64,000 bases of DNA from Streptomyces hoynatensis (GTDB taxonomy: Bacteria > Actinomycetota > Actinomycetes > Streptomycetales > Streptomycetaceae). The position numbers were made by a program, and so were the translations under genes. Shown here in pieces: positions 8,519 to 15,754 of this stretch. The notes under the pieces were generated by a model. It made no database searches and was not told the origin of the DNA. It saw only the letters and a program-made list of their open reading frames with translations. The DNA is taken from the NCBI RefSeq assembly GCF_003626535.1, contig NZ_RBAL01000012.1, positions 124,001 to 188,000 on the forward strand, in the 5' to 3' direction. Every line of letters begins with the position of its first letter. Positions within the stretch are counted from its first letter, which is position 1.

Positions 8519-8656
8519 TCAGTACCACAGGCTGGTGGTGGTCACCGCGGGGGACTCGTCCACGGCCGCGGAGTCGGTCCCCTGCGCGGAGGCGACACCG
8601 GCCGAGGCCGCCGTAAGAAGGAGTGCGGCGGTCAGGCTGAGAACGAACTTCTTCAC
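8519..8656 (-). CDS. Small secreted peptide, 45 residues, first gene of the ATP-grasp cassette
   Basis: The GTG at 8656 is preceded by AGAGGGAACCC. The product has a textbook Sec signal: Lys-Lys, then a hydrophobic core (FVLSLTAALLLTAASAG), then VASA as a signal peptidase I site. About 21 residues remain, rich in Thr/Ser/Asp/Glu and ending in TTTSLWY. No Cys is present. It is the most upstream gene of the minus-strand group and faces the divergent regulators, a position typical of a signalling peptide or a precursor peptide. I know no family for it. It could also be a spurious small frame, but ribosome binding site, signal peptide and position agree. Confidence 0.65.
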   Translation of the reverse strand: MKKFVLSLTAALLLTAASAGVASAQGTDSAAVDESPAVTTTSLWY

Positions 8657-8816
8657 GGGTTCCCTCTTCCGTGTCCACATAGACGAACATGAGTGGCATG
8701 CTGGCCCAATCATGCTCACGAGCTTTCACGACGAAGTCGAGGGAGACGCTGTGGCATCATCTCGCCTGTCAGGTTGACGCCAAGGGGCTGGCTGATGTCG
8801 TTCAAGGAAGAAGAGC
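8657..8816. promoter_or_regulatory. Divergent promoter region of the peptide/ATP-grasp and HTH-LuxR genes
   Basis: 160 bases separate two divergent GTG starts and must hold both promoters. An imperfect inverted motif TGAG-TGG-CATG...CATG-CTCA lies near 8690-8729, and GTGGCAT occurs twice (near 8693 and 8750). These could be operators for the adjacent regulators, but no clear -35/-10 pair stands out. Confidence 0.45.
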
Positions 8817-9797
8817 GTGCACGAATCCGGCGAAATAGACGCAGCGGCCACCCGAGTGTATCGCCTTCGCGTGATCCATCCCACAGAATCCGTCGAACAG
8901 ATCGCGGTGCGTTCGGGATTGACGCCGGAGGAGGTCACGGCCGCGGAGACCCGCCTTTTCGCGCTGGGACTGCTGCGCAGTTCCCCCGGGGGCGGCCGGG
9001 TGGCAATCAGCCCGGAAAGCGCGGCCGACGCCCTGCTCGCGCCGCTTGAACAGGACATCCTCCAGCGGCGGATCGCGATGGCGGCGGCCAGGGCCAGGCT
9101 GCACGCGCTCTCCGGGGACTACCTGGAGGCCCGCAGCATGCGCTCGGCCAAGAGCAGCATCGAGGTCGTCCAGGGCATCGACAACATCCGCGCCGTCATC
9201 GACGACCTCGACCGCACCTGCGCCACCTCCATCGACGCCCTGAACCCCGGCCGCCCCACCGAGGACGCGATCCGCGCGGCCCTCCCGCTCGACCTGAAGA
9301 CGCTCGAACGCGGCGTGCGCAAACGGCAGTTGTTCCAGCAGGCGGTGCGCACCAACCGGGCCGTCGTGCAGTACGCGGAGCAGCTGGTCTCGGCCGGCGC
9401 CCAGGTGCGCACGGCCAGCGTGCTCCCGGCCAGCATGCTCATCTACGACCGCAGCTGCGCGGTGCTGCCGCTGGACCCGCAGCAGGCGGCGGCGGGCGCC
9501 GCCCTGGTCCGCGACCCCGCGGTGCTCAACTTCCTCCAGCAGCTGTTCGAGCACTGCTGGGACCTCGGCCTCGACTTCGCCGAGGACGAGCAGAAGGCCG
9601 GTCCCGAGCCGACGGGGGTGGAGAAGGACGTCCTCGTCCTCATGGCGGCCGGCAAGAAGGACGAGGCCATCGCCCACCAGCTGGGCATGTCGCCCCGCTC
9701 GGTGAGCCGGATCGTGGCCCGGCTGATGGAACGGCTGGCGGCGGAGAGCCGTTTCCAGGCCGGGGTGCGGGCCGCGCTGAACGGCTGGCTGTCCTGA
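8817..9797 (+). CDS. HTH/LuxR-type transcriptional regulator, paralogue 1
   Basis: A 326-residue regulator with three parts. Residues about 5-60 are a TrmB/GntR-like winged helix (VYRLRVIHPTESVEQIAVRS). Next is a central sensor-like domain typical of Streptomyces TrmB-LuxR proteins (GAQVRTASVLPASMLIYDR, then VLPLDP). The C-terminal LuxR helix-turn-helix (about 260-315) contains DEAIAHQLGMSPRSVSRIVA. The GTG at 8817 follows GGAAGAAGAG. It is divergent from the peptide/ATP-grasp genes, which it probably controls. The next gene, 110 bases downstream, is a paralogue with the same domains and a 57-base block of identical DNA. The ligand is unknown; the secreted peptide or its product are obvious candidates but unproven. 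Confidence 0.8.
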   Translation: MHESGEIDAAATRVYRLRVIHPTESVEQIAVRSGLTPEEVTAAETRLFALGLLRSSPGGGRVAISPESAADALLAPLEQDILQRRIAMAAARARLHALSGDYLEARSMRSAKSSIEVVQGIDNIRAVIDDLDRTCATSIDALNPGRPTEDAIRAALPLDLKTLERGVRKRQLFQQAVRTNRAVVQYAEQLVSAGAQVRTASVLPASMLIYDRSCAVLPLDPQQAAAGAALVRDPAVLNFLQQLFEHCWDLGLDFAEDEQKAGPEPTGVEKDVLVLMAAGKKDEAIAHQLGMSPRSVSRIVARLMERLAAESRFQAGVRAALNGWLS

Positions 9798-9907
9798 CCG
9801 GCGCGGACGGCCCCGCCGGCCGGGCGCCGGACGCGGGGGAGGCGAGCCGGGAGGGCCGGGGGCGCGCCGCGCCCGGGAACACGGAAGGGACGGAGGAGGT
9901 TGCCCCG

Positions 9908-10897
9908 GTGACGGACCCGCTCGCCACCGAACTCGACGCGGCGGCGGTACGCGTCTACCAGCTGCGCGTCACCCATCCCACCGACCTGGCCAGCCAGTTG
10001 GCGAGCCGGGCCGGGCTGAGCCGCGAGCAGGTCTCCGAGGCGGAGGACAAGCTCGCCACGCTCGGGCTCATCCAGCGCTCGCCCAGCGGGGGCTGGGTCG
10101 CGATCAGCCCGGAGAGCGCCGCCGAGACCCTCATCGCGCCCATGGAGCGCGACATCCTCCAGCGCCGGATCGCGATGGCCGCGACCCGCGAGCGGCTGCA
10201 CACCCTCTCCGGGGACTACCTGGAGGCCCGCAGCATGCGCTCGGCCAAGAGCAGCATCGAGATCGTCGAGGGCATCGACAACATCCGCGCCGTCATCGAC
10301 GACCTGGTACGCACCTGCGTCTCGACCCTGCACGTCCTGATCTCGGGCGGCGGGCAGAGCGAGGCCGGCATCCGCGCGGCGCTCCCCCTGGATCTCGAAC
10401 TCAGGTCGCGCGGGGTGGAGATCCACGCCGTCTTCCTGCACAGCGCCCGCAGGCACCGGGCCACCGCCCAGTACATGGACGCCCTCAGCGGGGCAGGCGC
10501 ACACGTGCGCTGCACCGGCATCCTGCCCTCGCGGATGCAAATCTACGACGGGGAGTGCGCGCTGCTGCCGCTGGACCCGAAGGACCCGCAGGCCGGCGTC
10601 TCGATCGTGCGCGACCCCTCGGTCCTCAGCTTCCTCGGCCAGCTCTTCGCGCACTGCTGGGCGCAGAGCACCCCCTTTCCCGAGGAGGAACGCCCCACCG
10701 CGCAGGGCCCCACGGGCACCGAGCGGCAGGTGCTGTTGCTGATGGCCTCGGGCAGGACCAACGAGGAGATCGCCGGGCGGCTCGGGATCTCCCAGCGCTC
10801 GGTCAGCCGGACGGTGGCCCAGCTGATGGAGCGCCTGCAGGCGGCGAACCGCTTCCAGGCCGGGGTGCGGGCGACCCAGCTGGGCTGGCTCTCCTGA
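9908..10897 (+). CDS. HTH/LuxR-type transcriptional regulator, paralogue 2
   Basis: A 329-residue paralogue of the preceding gene with the same three-part layout: N-terminal winged helix (VYQLRVTHPTDLASQLASRA), central domain with SGAGAHVRCTGILPSRMQIY, and C-terminal LuxR HTH with NEEIAGRLGISQRSVSRTVA. The GTG at 9908 has a strong GGAGGAGG upstream. The most conserved part against paralogue 1 is the helix around LSGDYLEARSMRSAKSSIE, identical in protein and DNA. The last 95 bases overlap the convergent LysR gene. A pair of similar regulators could heterodimerise or divide signal sensing; this is inference. Confidence 0.8.
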   Translation: MTDPLATELDAAAVRVYQLRVTHPTDLASQLASRAGLSREQVSEAEDKLATLGLIQRSPSGGWVAISPESAAETLIAPMERDILQRRIAMAATRERLHTLSGDYLEARSMRSAKSSIEIVEGIDNIRAVIDDLVRTCVSTLHVLISGGGQSEAGIRAALPLDLELRSRGVEIHAVFLHSARRHRATAQYMDALSGAGAHVRCTGILPSRMQIYDGECALLPLDPKDPQAGVSIVRDPSVLSFLGQLFAHCWAQSTPFPEEERPTAQGPTGTERQVLLLMASGRTNEEIAGRLGISQRSVSRTVAQLMERLQAANRFQAGVRATQLGWLS

Positions 10898-11879
10898 GCT
10901 GCCCGCCGCCGTCTTCGTTCGCGTCCGCAAGCTGCCGGTCGGCCTCCGGCAGCCAGTGCCCAGGCGGCCGGCCCAGCCAGCCCTCCGCGCCGGCGAGCCC
11001 GAGCGCCGCCCGGGTCAGCGCCGCGAGCCCCGGGTGCCGTAGCCCGCGCCGCCACACCAGGGACACCGGCGAGAGCGGCACCGGATCGGTCAGCCGGCGC
11101 AGCGCCATCCCCGGCACGCCGACGAACTCCTCGCTCGCCAGCACCCACCAGCCACGCCCGCGCACCACGCGGACGAACTCCGCCTCCCCCTCGATCTTCG
11201 GGAACGGCGCCGCCAGCCGGATGCCGCGCCCCGCGAACAGGCACCGCGCGTAGTCGGTCCACTCGGTGGTCTCCTGATTGCCCGCCCCCGCGTACAGGGT
11301 CTCCCCGGCGAGCGCGGACAGCGGCACCGTCTCCCGCGCGGCCAGCGGGTGGTCGCCCGGCAGCAGCACCGCGACCCGCTCGTAGCGGATCAGCCGGTGC
11401 GCGAGCCCGGCGCGCAGCGCCGGCGCCAGCCCCGCGACGCGGCCGAAGGACACGTCCACCCGGCCCCCGGCGATCTCGGCCGCGGCCCCGGCCAGGCCGC
11501 TGTGGAAACGGGCCACGAACTCCAGCCCCGGGGCCGTGCGCCTGGCCTCCGCGAGCACCCGCTGCCCGGTGGTCACCGGCCCGGCCACGTCCACCACGAG
11601 GGGCCGCTCGCCGCCCTCCCCCACCGCGTCGCGCAGCTCGTCACAGGCCGCGAGCAGCCGCCTGACGTACGGCAGCAGCCGCTCCCCCTCGGGGGTGAGG
11701 CGCACGTGCCTGGTGCTCCTGGCGAACAGCGCGGTCCCCCACTCCCGCTCCAGGCGCCCGATGTCGCGGCTGAGGGCCTGCTGGGCGACGAACAGCCGGG
11801 CGGCGGCACGGGTGAAGTGCAGCTCCTCGGCCACGGCCACGAACGCGCGCAGCAGGCGGGGGTCGGTGTCGCGGCGCAC
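10803..11879 (-). CDS. LysR-family transcriptional regulator
   Basis: A classical LysR N-terminal helix-turn-helix (LLRAFVAVAEELHFTRAAARL, continuing into SRDIGRLEREWG) and a periplasmic-binding-like effector domain of normal length. The GTG at 11879 was chosen because it puts the HTH at the usual distance from the start and has GGGAG upstream; the ATG at 11927 is an alternative adding 16 residues. The last 30 or so residues, rich in Gly/Pro/Ser, extend beyond the usual end and overlap the convergent HTH-LuxR gene by 95 bases. The divergent MFS transporter at 11999 is its likely target. Confidence 0.85.
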   Translation of the reverse strand: MRRDTDPRLLRAFVAVAEELHFTRAAARLFVAQQALSRDIGRLEREWGTALFARSTRHVRLTPEGERLLPYVRRLLAACDELRDAVGEGGERPLVVDVAGPVTTGQRVLAEARRTAPGLEFVARFHSGLAGAAAEIAGGRVDVSFGRVAGLAPALRAGLAHRLIRYERVAVLLPGDHPLAARETVPLSALAGETLYAGAGNQETTEWTDYARCLFAGRGIRLAAPFPKIEGEAEFVRVVRGRGWWVLASEEFVGVPGMALRRLTDPVPLSPVSLVWRRGLRHPGLAALTRAALGLAGAEGWLGRPPGHWLPEADRQLADANEDGGGQLRRASPAGSPAPRPGSGSPPAGAPSAGPPSG

Positions 11880-11998
11880 GGCCGCATTCTCCCAGCCGCC
11901 CTCCCCGCCCGGCAGGGGCCGATTCACCGCCCTGGTGCGTGAATCCGGTCACGACAGGTGTTGGACGCCGCGCCCGGCCGGCCCGCAGCGTAAGGGGC

Positions 11999-13330
11999 AT
12001 GCCCTCGCCCCCCTCGTCGCCTTCGTTGCCCTCGTGCGCCGCGCCGCCCGCGCCGCCGCCCCTGCTCGCCCTGTGCGGGGACCGCCTCATCGCCGCCGCG
12101 CCCCCGCCCCGCCCCCCGGGGCCGCGGCCGCGCCGGAGCCCGCCGCGCTGGGCCGCGCCCTACCTGCGGCTCTTCGCCGTCCCTGGCGCCCTGGCCTTCG
12201 CCCTGCCGAACGCGGTGGGCCGGCTGCCGATGGGCATGTTCCCGGTGGCCGCGGTGCTCATGATCACCGCCCGCGGCGGCTCGTACGCGCTCGCCGGCGC
12301 CGTGGTGGCCACCTCCCTCGCGGCCTCGGCGGTGGCGGGCCCGCTGGTGGCCAGGCTGACCGACCGCCGCGGCCAGGGGCGGGTGGCGCCCGGGGCCGCC
12401 GCCCTGTGCGCGGCCGGGCACTTCGGCCTCGTGCTGTGCGCCTGGGCCGGCGCCCCGACCTGGGCCTTCCTCTGCTGCGCCCTGCCGTCGGCGGCCACCC
12501 CGAACACCGGCGGCATGGCGCGGGCCCGCTGGGCACACCTGCTCGCCGGGGACGAGGCGGCCCGGCACGCGGCCACCTCCTTCGAGCAGGCCCTGGACGA
12601 GCTGTGCTACCTGTGCGGCCCGGCGCTCGCGGCCCTCCTGTGCACGGCGGTGGCCCCGGAGGCCGGCACGGTGGCGGGCTGCCTGCTGCTGGTGGGCGGG
12701 GTGTCCCTGTTCGCCGCGCGCCGGGACACCGAGCCCCCGCCCTGCCCTCCCGCGCCCGCCCGGGGCGGCCCCTCGCCCGCACGGGCCCTGGGCCCGCTGC
12801 TCGCGGCCTTCGCCTGCACCGGGGTCGTCTTCGGCTCGCTCCAGGTGGCGACGCTCGCCTTCGCCGACGCGCACGGGCAGCAGGCGCTCGCGGGCACCGT
12901 GCTCGCCGTGCAGGCCGCGGGCTCGGCCGTGGCGGGCCTCGTCTTCGGCGTCTACGGCACCGCCGGCGCCCGCCTGACCTCCTGCGCCGCGGCGATGGCG
13001 CCGGCGGTGGCCGCCACCGCGCTCGCCGCCCAGGCCGGCAGCCTCGCGGTCCTCACCCCGGCGCTCCTGCTGGCGGGCCTCGCCACGGCGCCGACGATGA
13101 TCAGCGGCATGTCCCTGGTCCTGGCCCGCACCCCGCGGGGCCGCGACAACGAGGGCATGACCTGGGCGGTGACCGCGATCCTCACCGGCTCCTCGCTCGG
13201 CTCGGCCGCGGCCGGCTGGGCCGCCGATCGCCTGCCGGGCGCCCCGGCCTCCGCCTACGCCCTGCCCGCCGCCGCGGCGTGCCTGGCCGCGCTGCCCGCC
13301 GCCCGGGCGCGGGCGGGGGAACCGCGGTAA
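11999..13330 (+). CDS. Major facilitator superfamily transporter
   Basis: About 443 residues with 11-12 hydrophobic segments and the MFS loop motif as RLTDRRGQGR after the second helix pair. An internal loop FEQALDELCYLCGPAL recalls sugar- or drug-efflux MFS members. The first 45 residues are Pro/Ser-rich and cytoplasmic. The ATG at 11999 is preceded by TAAGGGG; an ATG at 11939 in the same frame would add 20 residues. The gene diverges from the LysR regulator, the classic regulator/exporter arrangement. The substrate is unknown. Confidence 0.75.
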   Translation: MPSPPSSPSLPSCAAPPAPPPLLALCGDRLIAAAPPPRPPGPRPRRSPPRWAAPYLRLFAVPGALAFALPNAVGRLPMGMFPVAAVLMITARGGSYALAGAVVATSLAASAVAGPLVARLTDRRGQGRVAPGAAALCAAGHFGLVLCAWAGAPTWAFLCCALPSAATPNTGGMARARWAHLLAGDEAARHAATSFEQALDELCYLCGPALAALLCTAVAPEAGTVAGCLLLVGGVSLFAARRDTEPPPCPPAPARGGPSPARALGPLLAAFACTGVVFGSLQVATLAFADAHGQQALAGTVLAVQAAGSAVAGLVFGVYGTAGARLTSCAAAMAPAVAATALAAQAGSLAVLTPALLLAGLATAPTMISGMSLVLARTPRGRDNEGMTWAVTAILTGSSLGSAAAGWAADRLPGAPASAYALPAAAACLAALPAARARAGEPR

Positions 13331-13346
13331 CCGGCGGCGTTCACGG

Positions 13347-13422
13347 AAAACCCAGAAAGGAAGCAGAAAGGAAGCAGAAAAGCAGCAGAAAAGCAGCCGA
13401 GAAGAAGCAGAAAACACAGAAA
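13347..13422. repeat. Purine-rich GCAGAAA repeats after the MFS gene
   Basis: Seven or so units of the type (G)AAGCAGAAA/AGCAGCAGAAA follow each other in an otherwise 70+% GC region. On the minus strand this is a pyrimidine tract directly behind the ssrA terminator hairpin, so it may strengthen termination of the tmRNA transcript. The lysine-rich open frame across it is not a gene. Confidence 0.7.
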
Positions 13423-13456
13423 GGCGGCGGGGCCCACGTCTGTGGACCCCGCCGCC
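13423..13456 (-). terminator. Intrinsic terminator of ssrA
   Basis: A 15-base near-perfect stem (13423-13437 with 13442-13456) with a short loop; on the minus strand it is followed by TTTCTGTGTTTTC. It starts 11 bases after the tmRNA 3' end. Confidence 0.85.
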
Positions 13457-13466
13457 TGTGTGTTCG

Positions 13467-13834
13467 TGGAGATGGCGGGAATCGAACCCGCGTCCAACGG
13501 AGCGGAAGGAGGGCTTCTCCGAGCGCAGTCCGCTGCGATTTTCTCGGCCCCGGAGATCACGCGGACAAGTCTCCGACGGGCTCAGTCACTGTGTGGTGTC
13601 CCGCTCAGCTCCCGTGACCGGAGCGGAGGGTGAGTTCCCTAGCTGATGCCAGGACCCGGGACGGGAACGCGCCCGGACTGACACTTCGCAGGTCGCTGAT
13701 CAGGCAGCGAGGGCGAAGGAATCGCGCTGGTTATTGGCGATTATTTTTTCGCGGCATATGGTTAACGAGATCATTGCCGCTTCCTCGGCTCGCTTCCCCT
13801 ACTTCGACATCCGCTGTCGAAACCGATCATCCCC
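13467..13834 (-). ncRNA. ssrA: tmRNA (transfer-messenger RNA)
   Basis: The 5' end GGGGATGATCGGTTTCGACA and the 3' end GGTTCGATTCCCGCCATCTCCA are the canonical tmRNA ends and pair as an acceptor stem; CCA is not fully encoded. The T-arm lies at the 3' end. The resume codon is GCC at 13738-13736, and the tag reading frame to the TGA at 13702-13700 encodes A-N-N-Q-R-D-S-F-A-L-A-A. tmRNA with SmpB rescues stalled ribosomes and tags the nascent chain for Clp-type proteolysis. The tag has 12 residues, whereas the S. coelicolor tag as I remember it has 16. The smpB gene lies directly upstream. Confidence 0.95.
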
Positions 13835-13925
13835 ATGTGGTGTTGACAACCCGCCCGCCTCCGGTATTCCGGCGGCTTCCCGGCCGAGGTCGGCCGGCGA
13901 GACCACGCGGACGGCGCTGCCTCCA

Positions 13926-13931
13926 TTATAC
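13926..13931 (-). promoter_or_regulatory. Possible -10 element for ssrA
   Basis: A perfect TATAAT on the minus strand in the smpB-ssrA gap, about 90 bases before the mature 5' end. The -35 region is poor. The tmRNA precursor would then carry an 85-base leader removed by RNase P. Confidence 0.4.
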
Positions 13932-13952
13932 GGCATCCGGCCGAGAGATGCC

Positions 13953-14432
13953 TCAGCCGCGCTCCCTGCGGCGCGCCGCGGAGATCGCGCGCTCCGCCTC
14001 CCTGCGGTCCTGCTTCTCGCGCAGCGTCTGCCGCTTGTCCCACTCCCGCTTGCCCCGGGCGAGCGCGACCTCGACCTTCGCCCTGCCCTCCTTGAAGTAC
14101 AGGGCGAGCGGCACCAGGGTGACGCCCGACTCCTGCGTCTTCCCGATCAGCTTGTCGATCTCCGAGCGATGCAGGAGCAGCTTGCGCTTGCGGCGCGCGC
14201 TGTGGTTCGTCCAGGTGCCCTGGGCGTACTCGGGAATGTGCACGTTGTGCAGCCACACCTCGGCGTCGTCGACCTGGGCGAAGCCGTCCGCCAGCGAGGC
14301 GCGCCCCTGCCGGAGGGACTTCACCTCGGTGCCGGTCAGCACCAGACCGCACTCGTAGGTGTCCAGGATGTGGTAATCGTGCCGCGCCCTCTTGTTCTGC
14401 GCGATCAGCTTCCGACCCGTCTCTTTTGCCAT
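13953..14432 (-). CDS. smpB: SsrA-binding protein SmpB
   Basis: A 159-residue protein of normal SmpB length. It starts MAKETGRKLIAQNKRARHDY; the SmpB core LTGTEVKSLRQGRASLADGF and HNVHIPEYAQG follow. The basic C-terminal tail (REWDKRQTLREKQDRREAER) is the part that enters the mRNA channel. It binds the tRNA-like domain of tmRNA and delivers it to stalled ribosomes. The order S41 peptidase, smpB, ssrA on one strand is the usual streptomycete one. Confidence 0.97.
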   Translation of the reverse strand: MAKETGRKLIAQNKRARHDYHILDTYECGLVLTGTEVKSLRQGRASLADGFAQVDDAEVWLHNVHIPEYAQGTWTNHSARRKRKLLLHRSEIDKLIGKTQESGVTLVPLALYFKEGRAKVEVALARGKREWDKRQTLREKQDRREAERAISAARRRERG

Positions 14433-14500
14433 GACCTGCCGATTCTACCGATCCAACGGGCCCGGCCCACCCCGTTATTTCCGCGGGCGCTGCCCGCGGC

Positions 14501-15655
14501 TCACTCCCCGCCGGCCAGCCCGCCCAGCACCGTGCGCGCCCGCGCCTGGGCGTCCTCGCCGGGCGCCACCACCAGGTCGGGCACGATGCCGTCCTCGTCC
14601 ACGGTCCGCCCCAGCGGCGTCGCGTAGTGGCCCACGGTCAGCTCCGCCACCGAGCCGTCCGGCTGCTCGCTCGGCATCTGCACGGTGCCCTTGCCGAAGG
14701 TCCGCGACCCCACCACCACCGCGCGGCCGCGGTCCTGGAGCGCGCCGGTGACCATCTCCGCCGAGCTCATGGTGCCGCCGTCCACCAGCACCACCAGCGG
14801 GGTGCCGGTGTCCCCGCCCTGGTCCGCGTACAGCGCGTGCTGCCTCCCGTGCACGTCGTAGGTGGCGACCAGTCCGCCGTCGAGGAAGACGGAGGCGGCC
14901 TCGGCGGCCTCGGTCAGCAGCCCGCCGGCGTTCCCCCGCAGGTCGAGCAGCACCCCGTCGCCCTCGGGAACCTCGGCCATGGCGGCGCGCAGCTGGTCGG
15001 CCGCGCCCTGGGTGAAGGAGCTCACCCGGATTCTGGTGGCGCCTGGCGCGTCCCGGCTCACGGTCACCGCCCGGTCGGTCAGCCTGGCCCGCTCCACCTC
15101 GACCGTCCAGTGCCTGCCGTCCCGCTCCAGGCCGATCCGCACGGTGGAGCCCGGCCCGGCTGCCGCGGGCCGATCGCTGCCGCGCAGCCTGCCGACCACG
15201 TCGGTGACGGCCCCGCCGCTGACCCGGACCCCGTCGATGGTGCGGATCCGGTCCCCGGGGCGCACCCCGGCGCGCTCCGCCGGGCTGTCCTCGTGGACCT
15301 CGCTCACCTCGATCCGGCCCTCGGCGGTGCGGACCACCGCTATCCCGGTGCCCACGTACTCGCCCGCGAGGTGCCGGCGCACCTCCGCGTACTCCTCGGC
15401 CGAGTACGCCGTCGCCCAGCGGTCGCCGCCGCGGCGGCTGACCAGTTCCCCGGCCTCGCCGGCCTCCCCGTCGGCCGCGCCGTCCGCCCGGCCCGCCGCG
15501 CGGGCGTCCGCCGCGGGCTCGGCGACGTCGGCGTCGGCCGCCTCGGGCCAGGAGCCGGTGGCCGCCCCGGTGGCCAGCACCCCGGCGAACACGCACGCCA
15601 GGGCCGCACCCCGCCGGAAAGACCGGGACGAACTACGGTGAGAGGGACGGGACAT
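14501..15655 (-). CDS. S41 family C-terminal processing peptidase with PDZ domain
   Basis: A 384-residue protein with an N-terminal signal or anchor (about residues 14-35) and a low-complexity Asp/Ala/Glu linker. A PDZ domain follows (EVHEDSPAERAGVRPGDRI), then the S41 catalytic core. The Ser/Lys dyad is visible as the serine in DGGTMSSAEM and the lysine in SRTFGKGTVQ. Such tail-specific proteases cleave exported proteins near the C-terminus. The ATG at 15655 was preferred to one at 15676 because the signal peptide then has a normal basic start. It is followed by smpB and preceded by ftsX on the same strand. Confidence 0.9.
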   Translation of the reverse strand: MSRPSHRSSSRSFRRGAALACVFAGVLATGAATGSWPEAADADVAEPAADARAAGRADGAADGEAGEAGELVSRRGGDRWATAYSAEEYAEVRRHLAGEYVGTGIAVVRTAEGRIEVSEVHEDSPAERAGVRPGDRIRTIDGVRVSGGAVTDVVGRLRGSDRPAAAGPGSTVRIGLERDGRHWTVEVERARLTDRAVTVSRDAPGATRIRVSSFTQGAADQLRAAMAEVPEGDGVLLDLRGNAGGLLTEAAEAASVFLDGGLVATYDVHGRQHALYADQGGDTGTPLVVLVDGGTMSSAEMVTGALQDRGRAVVVGSRTFGKGTVQMPSEQPDGSVAELTVGHYATPLGRTVDEDGIVPDLVVAPGEDAQARARTVLGGLAGGE

Positions 15656-15754
15656 GCTGCGGAGTGTAGGGCACATACGGGTGACTTAAGGAGAAACGAA
15701 CGGGACGCGGCCGGCGCGTGCCGCACAGCCCGCGGGGACCCGGCCGGGCACGGC

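Noticed and set aside
13331..13617. Continuation of coding sequence beyond the MFS gene (lysine-rich frame into the tmRNA region)
   Set aside because: The MFS frame stops at 13330; the lysines come from purine repeats and the rest is antisense to tmRNA.
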